Below are positions 1 to 11,351 of a stretch of 64,000 bases of DNA, in pieces. The translations under genes and the position numbers were made by a program. The DNA lies in NCBI GenBank assembly GCA_019915015.1, contig JAHBBC010000054.1, positions 44,100 to 108,099 of the forward strand, read 5' to 3'. Origin of the DNA: Auriscalpium vulgare (taxonomy: Eukaryota; Basidiomycota; Agaricomycetes; Russulales; Auriscalpiaceae). Below the pieces are notes generated by a model, which ran no database searches, was not told the DNA's origin, and saw only the letters and a list, made by a program, of their open reading frames with translations. Every line of letters begins with the position of its first letter. The stretch's first letter is position 1.

Positions 1-822
1 GCGTCGCCGGGGCCACTTCCGGATTCGCGTATTTATGCGGGCCGGCCAGTGTATTAGCCACCGTGACGCCGGGGTGCCACCTTTTCCTCAACCTTCATTA
101 ACCTTGGACAGAATTCTAGAAAGGACACCCTTCAGCGTGCATTGTTCAGCTCAGAGGTCCAAGCAAACTCCTACCAGCTGTTCTGGTGTATGTTGCCCGG
201 CAGAGAACGTTTATAACCCCATCTTATTCCCAGGCCGCGCATCCGTTCAACTGAAGCATCCCGAAGTGAATACTGTCACTTTGCGACCCTGGCTACTTTT
301 CTGGGAGTCTGGGACGTTTCAACTCTTGCGTAACGCTCGAGAGTGCAACTATTAAGTCTGGCCTTCCACACTTTCCAAGGGACCTGTCTACAGCTTCTGT
401 ACTCTCAAGCGCGTCTCTCATGCGCGTGTCTTGGACGCGCCGCGGCTGCATGGCAAACCCTTCTTCCTGTCGTCAATGTACCCTCCAGGCCCCGTCCGGT
501 CTGGCACCCGCATCCTGTCCAGTGTCTTTCGAAGCGATCCACATCTTGTCTGAGCTATTCTCTCGTCAGCCCACGCCATATCAACCTAATTCTCTCGCAC
601 ATTCACATGTATCTCGACATCTTCCCACAACATCGCGCACAACACACCACAATCGCACCAACCGCACCCACGACTCCCCACCCACGTGACCTCGCTGTCG
701 CCATCTTGCCTTCTCCGCACGCAAGCACTTGGCCAAGTGACTCTCCACGATGAATGCGTTATAAGACTTCGCTCGAGGAACCTCCGCCTTAGCGGACCCC
801 ATTCATTTCTGTGTTGAACAAA
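1..822. other. Intergenic, upstream of the TauD-like gene
   Basis: I see no supported gene here. The open frames are short, overlap one another on both strands and match no family I recognise. The last 150 bases before the start codon at 823 are rich in C and A, as is common in basidiomycete promoters and leaders. Confidence 0.6.
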
Positions 823-2465
823 ATGGCCCCAGTGGCAACGCTAGAACGCGAGCCCGCGCAGGACAAGGTTTTCAACCCGTTCTACTCGCCGTCGATTGCA
901 GACGATGGGAACGACTCATACAAGTTCGCACAGTACAAGGTGCGTCAGCCACAGCGATAGCGCCCGCCCACCAGCAGCTCACTAGTGCTCCCACTCCAGC
1001 CGACGTTCCCGGACGTTGCTTGGGAACCGCTGAAGGAGATCGCGGTCGCCGAGCGTGCGCTGCATGCCGACCCCGCCAAGAAGGCGCTGCTGTCCGCGGC
1101 GTCGAAGGTGATCACCCTGACGCCTGCGATCGGGACCGAGATCCACGGGATCGACCTGCGCCAGCTCTCGGATGCGCAGAAGGATGAACTGTGAGTGCGA
1201 CACATGCGTCGGCGTCATCTCAATCGAAGCCTCGTGGTGCAGGGCGCTGCTAGTTGCGGAACGCGGGGTAGTCTGTACGTGGTCGTGTCTCGGCGTGGAG
1301 AAGTTACCGACGTCAAATAGTCTTCCGTGACCAAGAGATCAATATCCACGAGCAGCTCGCGCTCGCGCGGCACTGGGGGCCCCTGCACAAGCACGCCACC
1401 ACCCCTGTGCCCAAGGAGCCCGGGCTCGAAGAAGTGCACGGTACGCATATTCCCTTCGTCCTCCTCTCATCTACCCATCCACCCCCTGCAGTTGTCTACA
1501 ACGACAGCTCTCGCCGCCCCGACCCGTCCTCCTTCTCCGCACTTGAGCTCTGGCACTCCGACGTGTCCTACGAGCTGCAGCCGCCCAGTACGACGTCGCT
1601 CAAGGTGATCACCGGGCCCGAAACGGGCGGCGACACGCTGTGGAGCTCGGGGTACGCGCTATACTCGTCGCTCAGCCCGGGCTTCCAGCAGTACCTCGAG
1701 GGCCTTTCCGCTGTCCACAGCGCGGTCGCCCAGGCCGACGGCGCGCGCGCAGCGGGGCTGCCCGTGCGTCGCGAGCCCGTCGAGAGCGTGCACCCCGTGG
1801 TGCGCGTGCATCCCGCGACGGGCTGGAAAAGCGTCTACGTTAACCCCGGTGAGCTGTCCCTGTGCTCCTCGCGCAGGAGGATCGACCACCCTCGGGCCTG
1901 CGCGAGCTCATTGCAACTTTGTATGTTGACGCGTCCGTACAGGGTTCACGCGCCGCATCGCCGGCGTGCCCAAGGCAGAATCAGACGCGGTCCTGGCGTT
2001 CCTCTTCCACCAGATCAGCGAAAACCACGACTTCCACGTGCGCTTCCGGTGGGAGCCCAGCTCGATCGCGCTATGGGATAACAGGGTACGTGCTGCAGTG
2101 CACTACCGGTCGTGCAAGATGATGCCGCGCGCTAACTTATTCGCTCTACCCGCCGCCCCCTCCTATCCATACCCGCTACCCGCCGCGTCGTCCGGCCACC
2201 CCTGCCCGGTACGTCCCCGCTGCTGCCCGCCCGCCCGCCTCGATAGGTCGTCACGCACACCGCGACGTTCGACTTCTGGCCTGCCACGCGCCACGCGCTC
2301 CGCGCGACGCCGCACGGCGAGCGGCCGACGTCCGTCGCAGACTACGAGGCGCAGGCGGGGAAGCCAGCGCGCGACCGGCAGCGCGAGGTGTGGCGCCAGC
2401 AGGGTGTGGACGTGCCGGAGGTGAAGAAGGGCGCGGATGCGCGCCCGCGGGGGTACAATGACTGA
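823..2465 (+). CDS. TauD/TfdA-type Fe(II)/2-oxoglutarate dioxygenase
   Basis: This probable sulfonate or alkyl-sulfate dioxygenase uses Fe(II), O2 and 2-oxoglutarate, releasing sulfite or sulfate from organosulfur compounds; yeast JLP1 is a family example. The start is the ATG of MAPVATLEREP. Introns lie at about 940-999, 1191-1242, 1274-1320 and further on, and all joins that I checked stay in frame. The exons spell GTEIHGIDL, then GVVFFRDQ, the metal-binding WHSDVSYE (HxD), and near the end WDNR plus VVTHTATFDF with the second metal histidine. HGERPTS probably supplies the 2-oxoglutarate-binding arginine. The protein ends RPRGYND. It converges on the GATA gene. The family call is firm; the substrate is inferred. 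Confidence 0.9.
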
Positions 2466-2969
2466 GCGTCCGCGAGACCTGCTGCGGTTGAGTAGATGTT
2501 TTGGTTTGCAAACCCGAGTCTTAGACTTTGTGTGAGACAGCGTGTCTAAGTACATATCATACGGCGGTCTCAGCTAGGCAAGCGACGGTAGTGCTCGGTA
2601 GTGCGACTCGGGCGCTGACCTCGTGGAGCGGGACCGAACGCAGTGCCTGTGCCTGTCCCTAAATCGTGGCGATCTAGCCATATTGCCGCCATCCCGATCC
2701 GAATTGCCGCGCGTACCGCATCGATCTGAGCACGCATCACACCTCAATCTCATCTCATCGCATCTCATCTCGTCCCGCCTGCCGCCGTGTCGGCGCTCCC
2801 ACGTACAGCGCAGGCGTATGTTTATTATGCGTACACAACTACAGGAAACAACGTCCAAGTACTCTTCAGACCGCGAACGGACAGAAACGTCACCCGCATT
2901 GATATCTCACGAGTGGTACCTACGCGGACGATCAGTACCGTGCCCGCACACACCCGCCAGCTGGGGAAC
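2466..2969. other. Intergenic between convergent genes
   Basis: This stretch holds the 3' flanks of the TauD-like gene (plus) and the GATA gene (minus). Short frames on both strands match nothing. A small repeat of CATCTCAT/CATCTCGT-like units lies around 2750-2775. Confidence 0.55.
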
Positions 2970-4427
2970 TCACTGGGAAGACGCGCGCGCATGCGCAGAC
3001 GGGTGGGACCGCAGGAACGACTGGTGCTCTGGCGGCGCGTACCCACCCCTGCCAGCCCACGGTGGCGGCGGCGGCGGCGCGCCCCCCTCGCCGCCAGGTG
3101 GCGGCATCATCTGCGCGTGGTGGTGCGGTGCGCTGCCGCTCGACACGGGGACCATCCCGTACTGGGGCCCTGCGGGCGACATCGGCGACGAGAGCGTGCT
3201 CGTCTTGGTCAGCGCAGGGCTCGGCTGCGGCTCGGCTGGCGGCAGGCTCAGCGTGTGCGTCGACTCGCTCGCGCTAGTCGCGCTGTGTGGCGGGTCGTTG
3301 GGCCCACCGGAGAGAGACGACGCGCTGGCGTTGCTGGCCTCCTGCATGCGCGTCGACGCGCGGAGCATCTCGAGGTCGATCGCGGGCGGTTTGGACCCGT
3401 CGGCGTTATTACCAGCCTTGTCTCGCTTGCGCATCAGCTTCGCGTAGTCTAGCAGATGAAATGAGCGAGTTGCCACGGAAAAATGAAGGGAAAAACTGAC
3501 GAAGCCCGCAGGCGTTGCATAACGTCCGGGCACCGTCCGGACCGCGGCGCCATTCGGGCGTCTCGCGGATGTTGCACGAGTGGCATTTGCCTGGAGGGGT
3601 TGCGCGCTAGAACGGGGCGTCAGAACGCGGGCGTGTGACAAGCGACTAGGACAATCACTCGACTGACACTGCGCTTGCGGTACTTGCTCTTCGGCTGACC
3701 AGGCCCTCCGTTTTGCCCGGAAGTGGTCGCGCGCTTGGTGCGGATGAGCGCCATGTCCGCTTCTGCAGTCGACTGCGCCTATCGTCCGGACACGCCATAT
3801 CGGCGATTCGTCAGTGATCCACCCGTTATCCGATGCGGTGGGAATGCGCACCTCGCCGCCAGACACCCCCGGATCGGCCGGCGCATCAGGTGTCATGTCC
3901 TCCCACGGCCTCTTCGGCGGTCGAGTCTCCTCGTGCGGCGAGTACACGTCCTTCAGCTCCTGCTCAGACAGCGACAGCCGCCGCAGGTCCTCCAGCAGCC
4001 GCACCACCGTGCTCGCGTGCTTCCCCATCTCCGTCAGCTCAGCCGGCGTGGGCTGCGCGTCTGGCCGGGTCGCCTTGATTGTCGCTGTGCCGATATTATC
4101 AACCACCATTCCTTCCGTCACAGCCGTCACGCCTACCGTAGTGAGTCGCAAAATGATATAGCGCATTGCAGTGTTTTAGAATCTGCCGATAACGTTAATC
4201 AGGAGATCCGAGGGCACACGACAGCAGACCGTACCTCGGCCATCGTGCCCTGTCGCTGATTGACCTTCTCCATGTCAGGCCGAGGCGCGCTAACCCCACG
4301 CGTCTCTACCGCCGTCACCGTCGGAACCAACGGAGCAGGTTTTGCATATGCAGTTACCGGTGGTAGCGTCGGCTGAGGCGGCGGCTGCACGGCGTGCTGC
4401 TGTGGTTGCGGCGGCTGCTGCTGTTGC

Positions 4428-4520
<93 letters not shown>

Positions 4521-4565
4521 TGCTGTTGCTGCTGTTGATGTTGATGTTGCTGCTGCTGTTGCTGC

Positions 4566-4598
<33 letters not shown>

Positions 4599-5429
4599 TG
4601 CCAGTGATCCGACTGTGAATGGTGTGGCGGGGGCGCCGTATACGTATTTCCGTGGGGCTGTTGGTGGGGGTGGCTCGATGGGGGTGGTGGGCGCTGCGTG
4701 ATGTAAGCCGGGTAGCTCTGTTGATAGCTCGGCGGCGGTGGCTGTTGAAACGACCCCTGATGATGCGAGGGCTGCTCCTGCGCCGCTGGCGGAGGTGGCG
4801 CGGACTGCATACCATAAGGCGACTGAGGCGGGGCGTGCGACGAGTACTGCGGGGGATGTTGTGCGTAGCCACTCTGTGGGATCTATCGTTAGTATGACGT
4901 GCGTGGGAGGACCGCATGGAAAGCGCATTGCAATGATGCGGCAGGGAACGTGGCGGTGAAGCCTATCGGACGTAGTGAAAGGAACACCTACGTGGGAGGA
5001 TCTAGGTGAGACGCCGACGGTGTTCACAGGGGGGCGAGGACGTTTCTGCGCCGGGTCGACGTCGCGAGGGGACGGACCGGCGCCTACGGCCTGCGACATG
5101 TGCGGCATGCCCGAGGGTGCGTACGACGACTCGTGACGCGACGGGTGGTCCTGACTGCTCACCGCAGACGGGATGTGCTGCTGAGGGGGCAACATATGGG
5201 ACGGGGCGGACTGGGGTTGGTGCGAACGCGTCCATTCATGCCTCGGCGGGAGGTGGTTGGAGGTTGGGCCAGAGTGTTCGGGCGCGTTGGGGCCCGAGGG
5301 CTGTGGAGGCTCCTGAGCGGGCGGCGGGCGGTACTGAAAGTTGAGGTCCTTGAGGGACGGGAGACGAAATTCACTCTGGATGGGCATGGAGTAGGGGTGG
5401 GGCTGGGTGGAATGGTGAGCGGAAGCCAT
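2970..5429 (-). CDS. NsdD/Gat1-like GATA zinc-finger transcription factor
   Basis: This nuclear DNA-binding regulator starts with [13 protein letters not shown] and a Pro/Ser/His-rich region. A 118-nt intron (4991-4874) is followed by a Gln/Pro-rich exon with about 60 glutamines, then a region with a helical stretch ([15 protein letters not shown]). The basic KSKYRKRS leads into a single GATA finger, CHSC-(18 residues)-CNAC, followed by [13 protein letters not shown]. The finger is split by an intron with donor GTCAGT at about 3500. An 18-residue loop is typical of NsdD/SUB-1 and mushroom Gat1 factors, which control sexual development and fruiting; WC-2-like proteins also have it, but I see no PAS domain. 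The joins near 4234/4140 and 3815/3765 are one base out of phase with the obvious GT-AG pairs, so exon edges there are tentative. Confidence 0.88.
4415..4600 (-). repeat. CAG/CTG microsatellite encoding polyglutamine
   Basis: Sixty-two consecutive codons encode 60 Gln and 2 His. The uninterrupted core at 4439-4516 is 26 pure CAG codons on the coding strand; CAA and CAT codons break up the flanks. It lies in exon 2 of the GATA gene. Confidence 0.97.
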
Positions 5430-8400
5430 GACGGGGCAAGATCTGGCGAGATAGCGGTGCGAAGAAAGCCTAGAGACAAGAGGTGCTGATGGAGAAAAAA
5501 GATCTTGGGGAGACTATCTGAGAGAGGTGCGAGACATCAAGAGCGGAAGGACGCTGCGGGGGCAGACGGCGTACGAGGAATGCTGACTAGACGCAGCGGA
5601 GCGAACAAAGAGGCCGGGAATAAAGAGGCCGGGAATATTAGAGGGCCTGGGGGAATAAGTGGGAACGAGGAAAGGGTGTGGGACGGTGCGATGGAGGCGC
5701 TGGGCAGGAGGGCGGGAGAGAAGGGAGGACGGAGAGAGACAAGGGCTACGTTTTGAAAGCGGGAGTAGCCATTCGGGATCTTGGCGCCGCAGAGCGGAGT
5801 TTGAATCGTGATTTGGGCAAGCGCGGTGAGATGGCGGGTGCAAATCTGCGGAGGCGGCTGGCCGGGGCGTCTGGTGCGGCGGGTGGCGGGTGCGTCTGGT
5901 GCGTGCGGGGCTGGGGATGCAGAGAGACGGGCGAGGATCCATGGCGGACGGGGAAGGAGGTCAACCTGCCTTGCCCGATCGGCGTTTTTGTCGCCACGCG
6001 CGGCGAGATCCATGGAAATCTGGCCAATCGGTGATCAGGTAATCTCGCCCGATGCGGCTCCCAGATCTTTCCCGACAGCTACCGGTCTCATCCGGCACAA
6101 CGGCGCACTGGCGAAGCCCGCCGCTTCACAGGCCCACCTCGCGCAGCACGGTCCTCACGTAGCCTGTGCGATATCCATCCACCCACCCTCTGCATACTGC
6201 CCCCACCCCAGCTTCCCCAGTCTTGCACACATTCCCGGAATCCAAACCGAACCGAACCGCGGCCGGCACGGGAAGACGTCACATCGTCATCACGATCGCG
6301 CACCACGGCCCACAGACGGGCCGCACTACGATCAGGCCCACCGGCCAACAGTGGGCAGGCCAACGCTGTCGCTCAAGAGTCGGACTTGTGGGCGTGTCAT
6401 AGCAGGCCCTGAGCCTGAACGTTGGCCGCATCTACATCACGGGCAGCCGCGGTGGGCGTGAGGCGGCCAGCGGCGTCGCGCACCAGCGCGCAACGTGCGA
6501 TCGTCGGCCCGGCTTTCAAACTTGATTCAAACTTTTGAATCAAACGCACACTAATCTCGATCAGGATCCGTCGGACGCAACCAAGCAGTGTCGCACTTGA
6601 CCGACCTTGGTCCCAGGTTTGTCTGAAACATCCTCGCCAGGCGCGCTGTTCAAGAGTAAGCTGAGCACATTGCATAGAAACCATCCCGTCGGCTTGCGCG
6701 CAGCCATTGATTCAAGTGGTACCCCCCGATTTCCTCTATAGAGTCCATTACGTGCGCGCGCGCTCCACTTCGTGAACCATCCATTCAGTGCTAACACTCA
6801 AGACTACATCATGCACCCACCTCTGCCGAAGCGCGAATCACGTCCCGGCGCACATTCTGTACGCATGCACATGCGCTTGACGTGATGGCACGGGTGCAGT
6901 CTCAGTTACAAGGCAGTGCGTGGCGATTGTGGGCCCGTACATACATTCAACTTGTCCCGAAGGTTACGTCGTCCGGGCAGGGATGTGCGTCAGGGCCCGC
7001 GACACTCAATTATTCACATTGTATCGGGTGCTGCCGGCGCGCGCTGTGGGTCACAGTTGTGCCGGGCGCGCTTGAACGCCGCGCTGACCGCCGCGCATCT
7101 AAGACTATTCAAAGACAAAATCAATAAGGACATGAACTAAGTACTGCAAGGATGTAATGCGCGATCCTTATACCTCCAAGCCAGTCCAGGCCCGAGACAA
7201 GCACGACGCGGCGCTTGACCTCGATCACTTGCGGGGCCCGCCCCCGTGCTGGTTCGCTGATCCTATCTAGATGTGCGCTGGGTAAATCGAAATTCAATCG
7301 CTCCTGACTGCTATAGATAGCCGGCCCCGCGCAACGATCGTGGCTAACAATCCGCGGACGGGAGCGTGGCGGGGCCGCGGGGATTTATACTGGATGTGAT
7401 GTGCGGGGCAGGATAGATGGAGCACGCACTGCGTGCATGTTAGTTGAATTTGCCGTACCCCAAGGAGATCGAACAGTCCTGCCGCCAGCCTGCGTCATTA
7501 GACGGCTCCTGATCGCCAGGGTCGGAGATATTGTCAACGCGTGCAGAGCAACTTGAAGAACCCCGATGCGCGTCGGTTTCTTGAAGCTTGTCATCTTGCG
7601 AGCCTCGGGCAGATCGCGTCTCCCCGATGCCTGGAATTGGAGCAACCGTTGACTGGAACTAAAAAGGGTGTGGAACAAGTGGACTGAGTCCTCCTTTCGC
7701 ATGGGGAAAGCAGCGGCCCTACATACTGCCATAGTGTAAGTATCTCCACTGGGCGTATGTGCGCGCGAGGCAAGGCGAGGCACTCAGGGCGGCGAGGAGA
7801 CAATTACGCCTGATGTCGCGGGGGCGAAATGCTCACGCGCATTCTGTTCGCGCCGATTGAATATTGAACATTCAGCCGCAGACATCAATATTGGTCGCCA
7901 ACCCTCGCCAACCTGACTCGTTCTCGGGGGTACCCCTGAAGCTGATACCACATACTTTTTAAAGCAAGCTATACACATCAACTTTACAGTCTAGCTCAAT
8001 AGCAATATATGTGGCAAAAGTCAGTCGACCCTGACCAAGAGACGTTGTCAATTGCCGGCGGCGCGTACCCTCGCCTACCCTCGCGTACCACCTATATCTT
8101 CTGGAGCCACCACGGAGACGACCGAGCACCGACGTCGACACCGGCTAGTGCACGCAAGGCTAAAACTTGCACCCGCGGACAAGCATGTCAAGGAAGCCAG
8201 GGCGACGTGAAGTCCGCTTGGTCTGCGACGAAGGCACCTTACCAGGTTTAGTGGAAGGCCGTGCTCCGGTAGTCAAGATCGCTACGCCTCATGCTCCGCC
8301 ACGCGGTGGCAGGAGCACAGATGCTGGGCTTGCGCCTGGTTGCGCCTGGTTGCGCCTGGGTTGCGCCCCGATTTCGACGCGGGAATGCGTCGTCCCTACG

Positions 8401-11351
8401 GGCATACAGGTTGCATATTACAAGCGGACATGGCATCAAGTGCGCCAAGGTCGGGAGGAGCAACGAGCCGTGGACCCATTGATAGAAAACGCCGACGATC
8501 AAGAGTGTCCATCGGACACAGAGAGCGCGTTAAGGCAGTCGTGCAGCGGCGTCGGATGGGCGTTACGGTCGGGCGTGTGTGATCGAGTGCGTAAGTGGGG
8601 CCGGGAAAGGAAGGCAGCGACCATTTGAGGACACGAACGCCGAGCAATGGAATGGCACGATATGCGTCGCATTCTCGAGTTGAATTAACATCCGCGCTAG
8701 GAGACTTCTATGCAGTTCGCGGAATTAGTGGCAGGCAGTCAGACAACGGACCTGACAGTGACTCGGAGTTCCTAAACGCCAGCAATGGCGCCCTTGCCCT
8801 GGCTGTGATGGTGACGTGCCGAACCAATCTTTCCCGGAGTGAACAAATCATCCAAGGCAGCTAGTAGGAGGGCACATCATCCTAGCATTTTGAGTCCAAG
8901 GTTTGTCGGATTCTGTCTGAGAGAGGCGGCGGGCCGGGCGCCGCCGGCGTAACCATCGACTCCCGGAAAAACCGTTTGGCCACCAACCACCAGAATCCGT
9001 GGGCTCGCACAGCTCGACTGCCGTTCTTCACCGCCATCATGCAAAATGATTTGCGTCGCTCTTACGGCGCAATTAGCTGGCCGCTTTTCATTCAGAGTAA
9101 GTAGACGTCAAAAGTTATGACGCGGCGATAGGCCTCCACATGACTGAGAACTGGGTCCTGCTGGGAAGCAACTTGTAAATCATGACTCGAAAATTGTCGT
9201 CGGCATCATGGATAGTGAGTTCATACATCCATTTGCAGGGTTTCCTGTCTTACTGAATCCCGCCTTGCACAGGCCGTATTATTTCCCCAGCTCTCTCCAG
9301 CTCTGCAACGGTCATAACGCCATGGACCAGCGATGCAACTTCCTGGCAGCGAAACCGTGACGTCGACGTCGACATCATCAGCAGGTCCTTATCGCTCAGG
9401 TGTTCGCCGACTTCGGCCAACATGAGTCCGCTTTCCTCGAGGCGCTGATAAGTAGTACATCTTGACGAGTTTTTTTTTGCCTTCTACGTGCTCTGCGCCC
9501 CTTCAAGATGAGTAATGTCGGTGATGCGGTGATGGGTTGGCCGCGGTGGGCAGAGCGCAGGCCGGGTATATCTTCCAAGCGCACCCTTCGATCCATACAC
9601 ATGCTGGTCACGGCGTTGCTGAAGATCGATGAGCGCGCCCAGGTGGCTACGCAGGAGCTGCGACAGGCAACGATCCGCAGTGCTCGCAGGGGCACCCTCG
9701 TCGGACGAGCGCGGCTGCCAGCTACGTATACAAGATCCGGTGACCCTGGCATCCAAGGCAGTCGGCCTTCAACTGAAAGATATCTGCCCCCTATCACAAG
9801 AACTCAATGCACCTTCTTTTCCTTCGACTTTCCGGATGCTTCTCCCCCTATCAGCAACGGAGCGGTGCGGCAGGGCGCGGCGACATGCAGATAACTTGTT
9901 CGGTTCAGCAATCGTCTGGGACACTTCTTGCCACAGTTCGCCTTTCAGATTTCCTAACATCCGTGTTCCCAACCACGCCTTTCCGTTCCTTCCAATCGAA
10001 AAAAAGCGAGTGATCGACAAGGTACGGGCGGACTAAGTAAGTACTCTACTCAATCATTCCTTCTGCGACGGCTGACAGGTACGTGGCGAAGCAGCGACGC
10101 GAATGCAGTGTTCTTCATCGCAGATGTCACCTTGCCGCGTGTCCGTTGTCAACTCCCCACCTCCCCCGAACATGCCCGCACGCACGTAGTTGATATCGTC
10201 TTTTCCGCATCTTGGCAGTCAGACTCTTATCTCATTCTGGTGTTATCAATCTCCTCTTAGGAACTCTCAGTGTTACCGGGGCCCAACGAGTTTACCGGGA
10301 GTGTCAAGAAGTGCAGACTGGCCCTGGCTGGCTACGCGCTCGATTGGCGGCTACTGTACGCCAACGCTCTGGTAATAGTCATAGCACGGCTCCGGCATCT
10401 CATTTGGTGGCACATCGTTTTCGCGCTCTCGCCGCCGACACTTGTGACCATCATATATCAACAGGCAAACGTCATGCGCGATTCGTTCCGACAAGTTAGT
10501 TGCCTGTGGAGGTCATTCGCACCGTCCCCACCTCCTGGTGATTTGGCCCCGTTGATTGCACAGCGTTTGGTCTTGTTCACGGAGTTGGCCGTTCAACGCT
10601 TTTGGCGGGCCCTGCGATATGGCTGCATGGCACCTCAAGGCACAAACCGCCCCTCTGCACAATGTAAGCATTGGACGGAATTTGCACGGTATAGATTGTT
10701 TTGTGACAAACACCATTGATCTCCACGGTCAACCACTGCAAATATCCCAACGGTGCAAACGCAAGCGCTGCAGCGGAATGCACTCAAGATCTCAGGTTGA
10801 GTGGCTTCAGATTCTAGTTCTGATCGGGACCTTCGAAGCGACATATCGCTTTTCATTTGCACGCAGAGGCGCTCCGGCAGTACGTTCGCTTGTCATAATA
10901 AGCGTCAACCCCGATGTTGACATTCACTTGGCAGACGCTGACCGGACGCCGCGCGATCGTTCACATGAACATGCTGCACAGTGGAATACCCGCTATTGTC
11001 ATTCAATTGGAGGACAATGCATCGCTGGAATCATATACGAAAGCGCCCCCATGCCGTGCCGAGCTTGGTTACTAACCCAAACTGAAGTTAGCCCACTCTC
11101 AGCATTATTACAGAATCGAATCGGGCCTGTCAAAAGTATGTTATACCCCTTTCAAGGACCCCTTTCAATATTACATAAAACGACCTATAACTTCGATACT
11201 AACTCAGATCGGACGCACCAAAATCTGCCTGTCCGCTCTCTTCCCGCCCGCTCACGTCGTCCCATCTCTGACACCTTCAACACAAGAGAGAGTGTGTACT
11301 ACTGTAGCGTCTTGCGACGCTCTGCGCAACCCGCGATCCCTACCTGGATAG
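5430..11351. other. Gene-poor region, about 5.9 kb
   Basis: I find no supported gene. The part at 5430-5760 is pyrimidine-rich on the minus strand and is probably the leader and promoter of the GATA gene. It contains a short tandem repeat of GAATAAAGAGGCCGG near 5605-5640. A perfect 9-bp inverted repeat with a 4-nt loop lies at 6522-6543 (TTGATTCAA / TTGAATCAA). A 10-bp minisatellite lies at 8330-8367. The base composition is more balanced than in the neighbouring genes, with many stops in every frame. The longest open frame, 10556-11503, has no coding-like codon bias. Confidence 0.55.
8330..8367. repeat. 10-bp minisatellite (TTGCGCCTGG)
   Basis: Three perfect head-to-tail copies of TTGCGCCTGG are followed, after one extra G, by a partial fourth. 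They are not in a recognised gene. Confidence 0.9.

Noticed and set aside
4342..4701. Plus-strand frames of poly-Ala or poly-Leu across 4342-4701
   Set aside because: They are antisense or frame shadows of the CAG/CTG repeat in the GATA gene.
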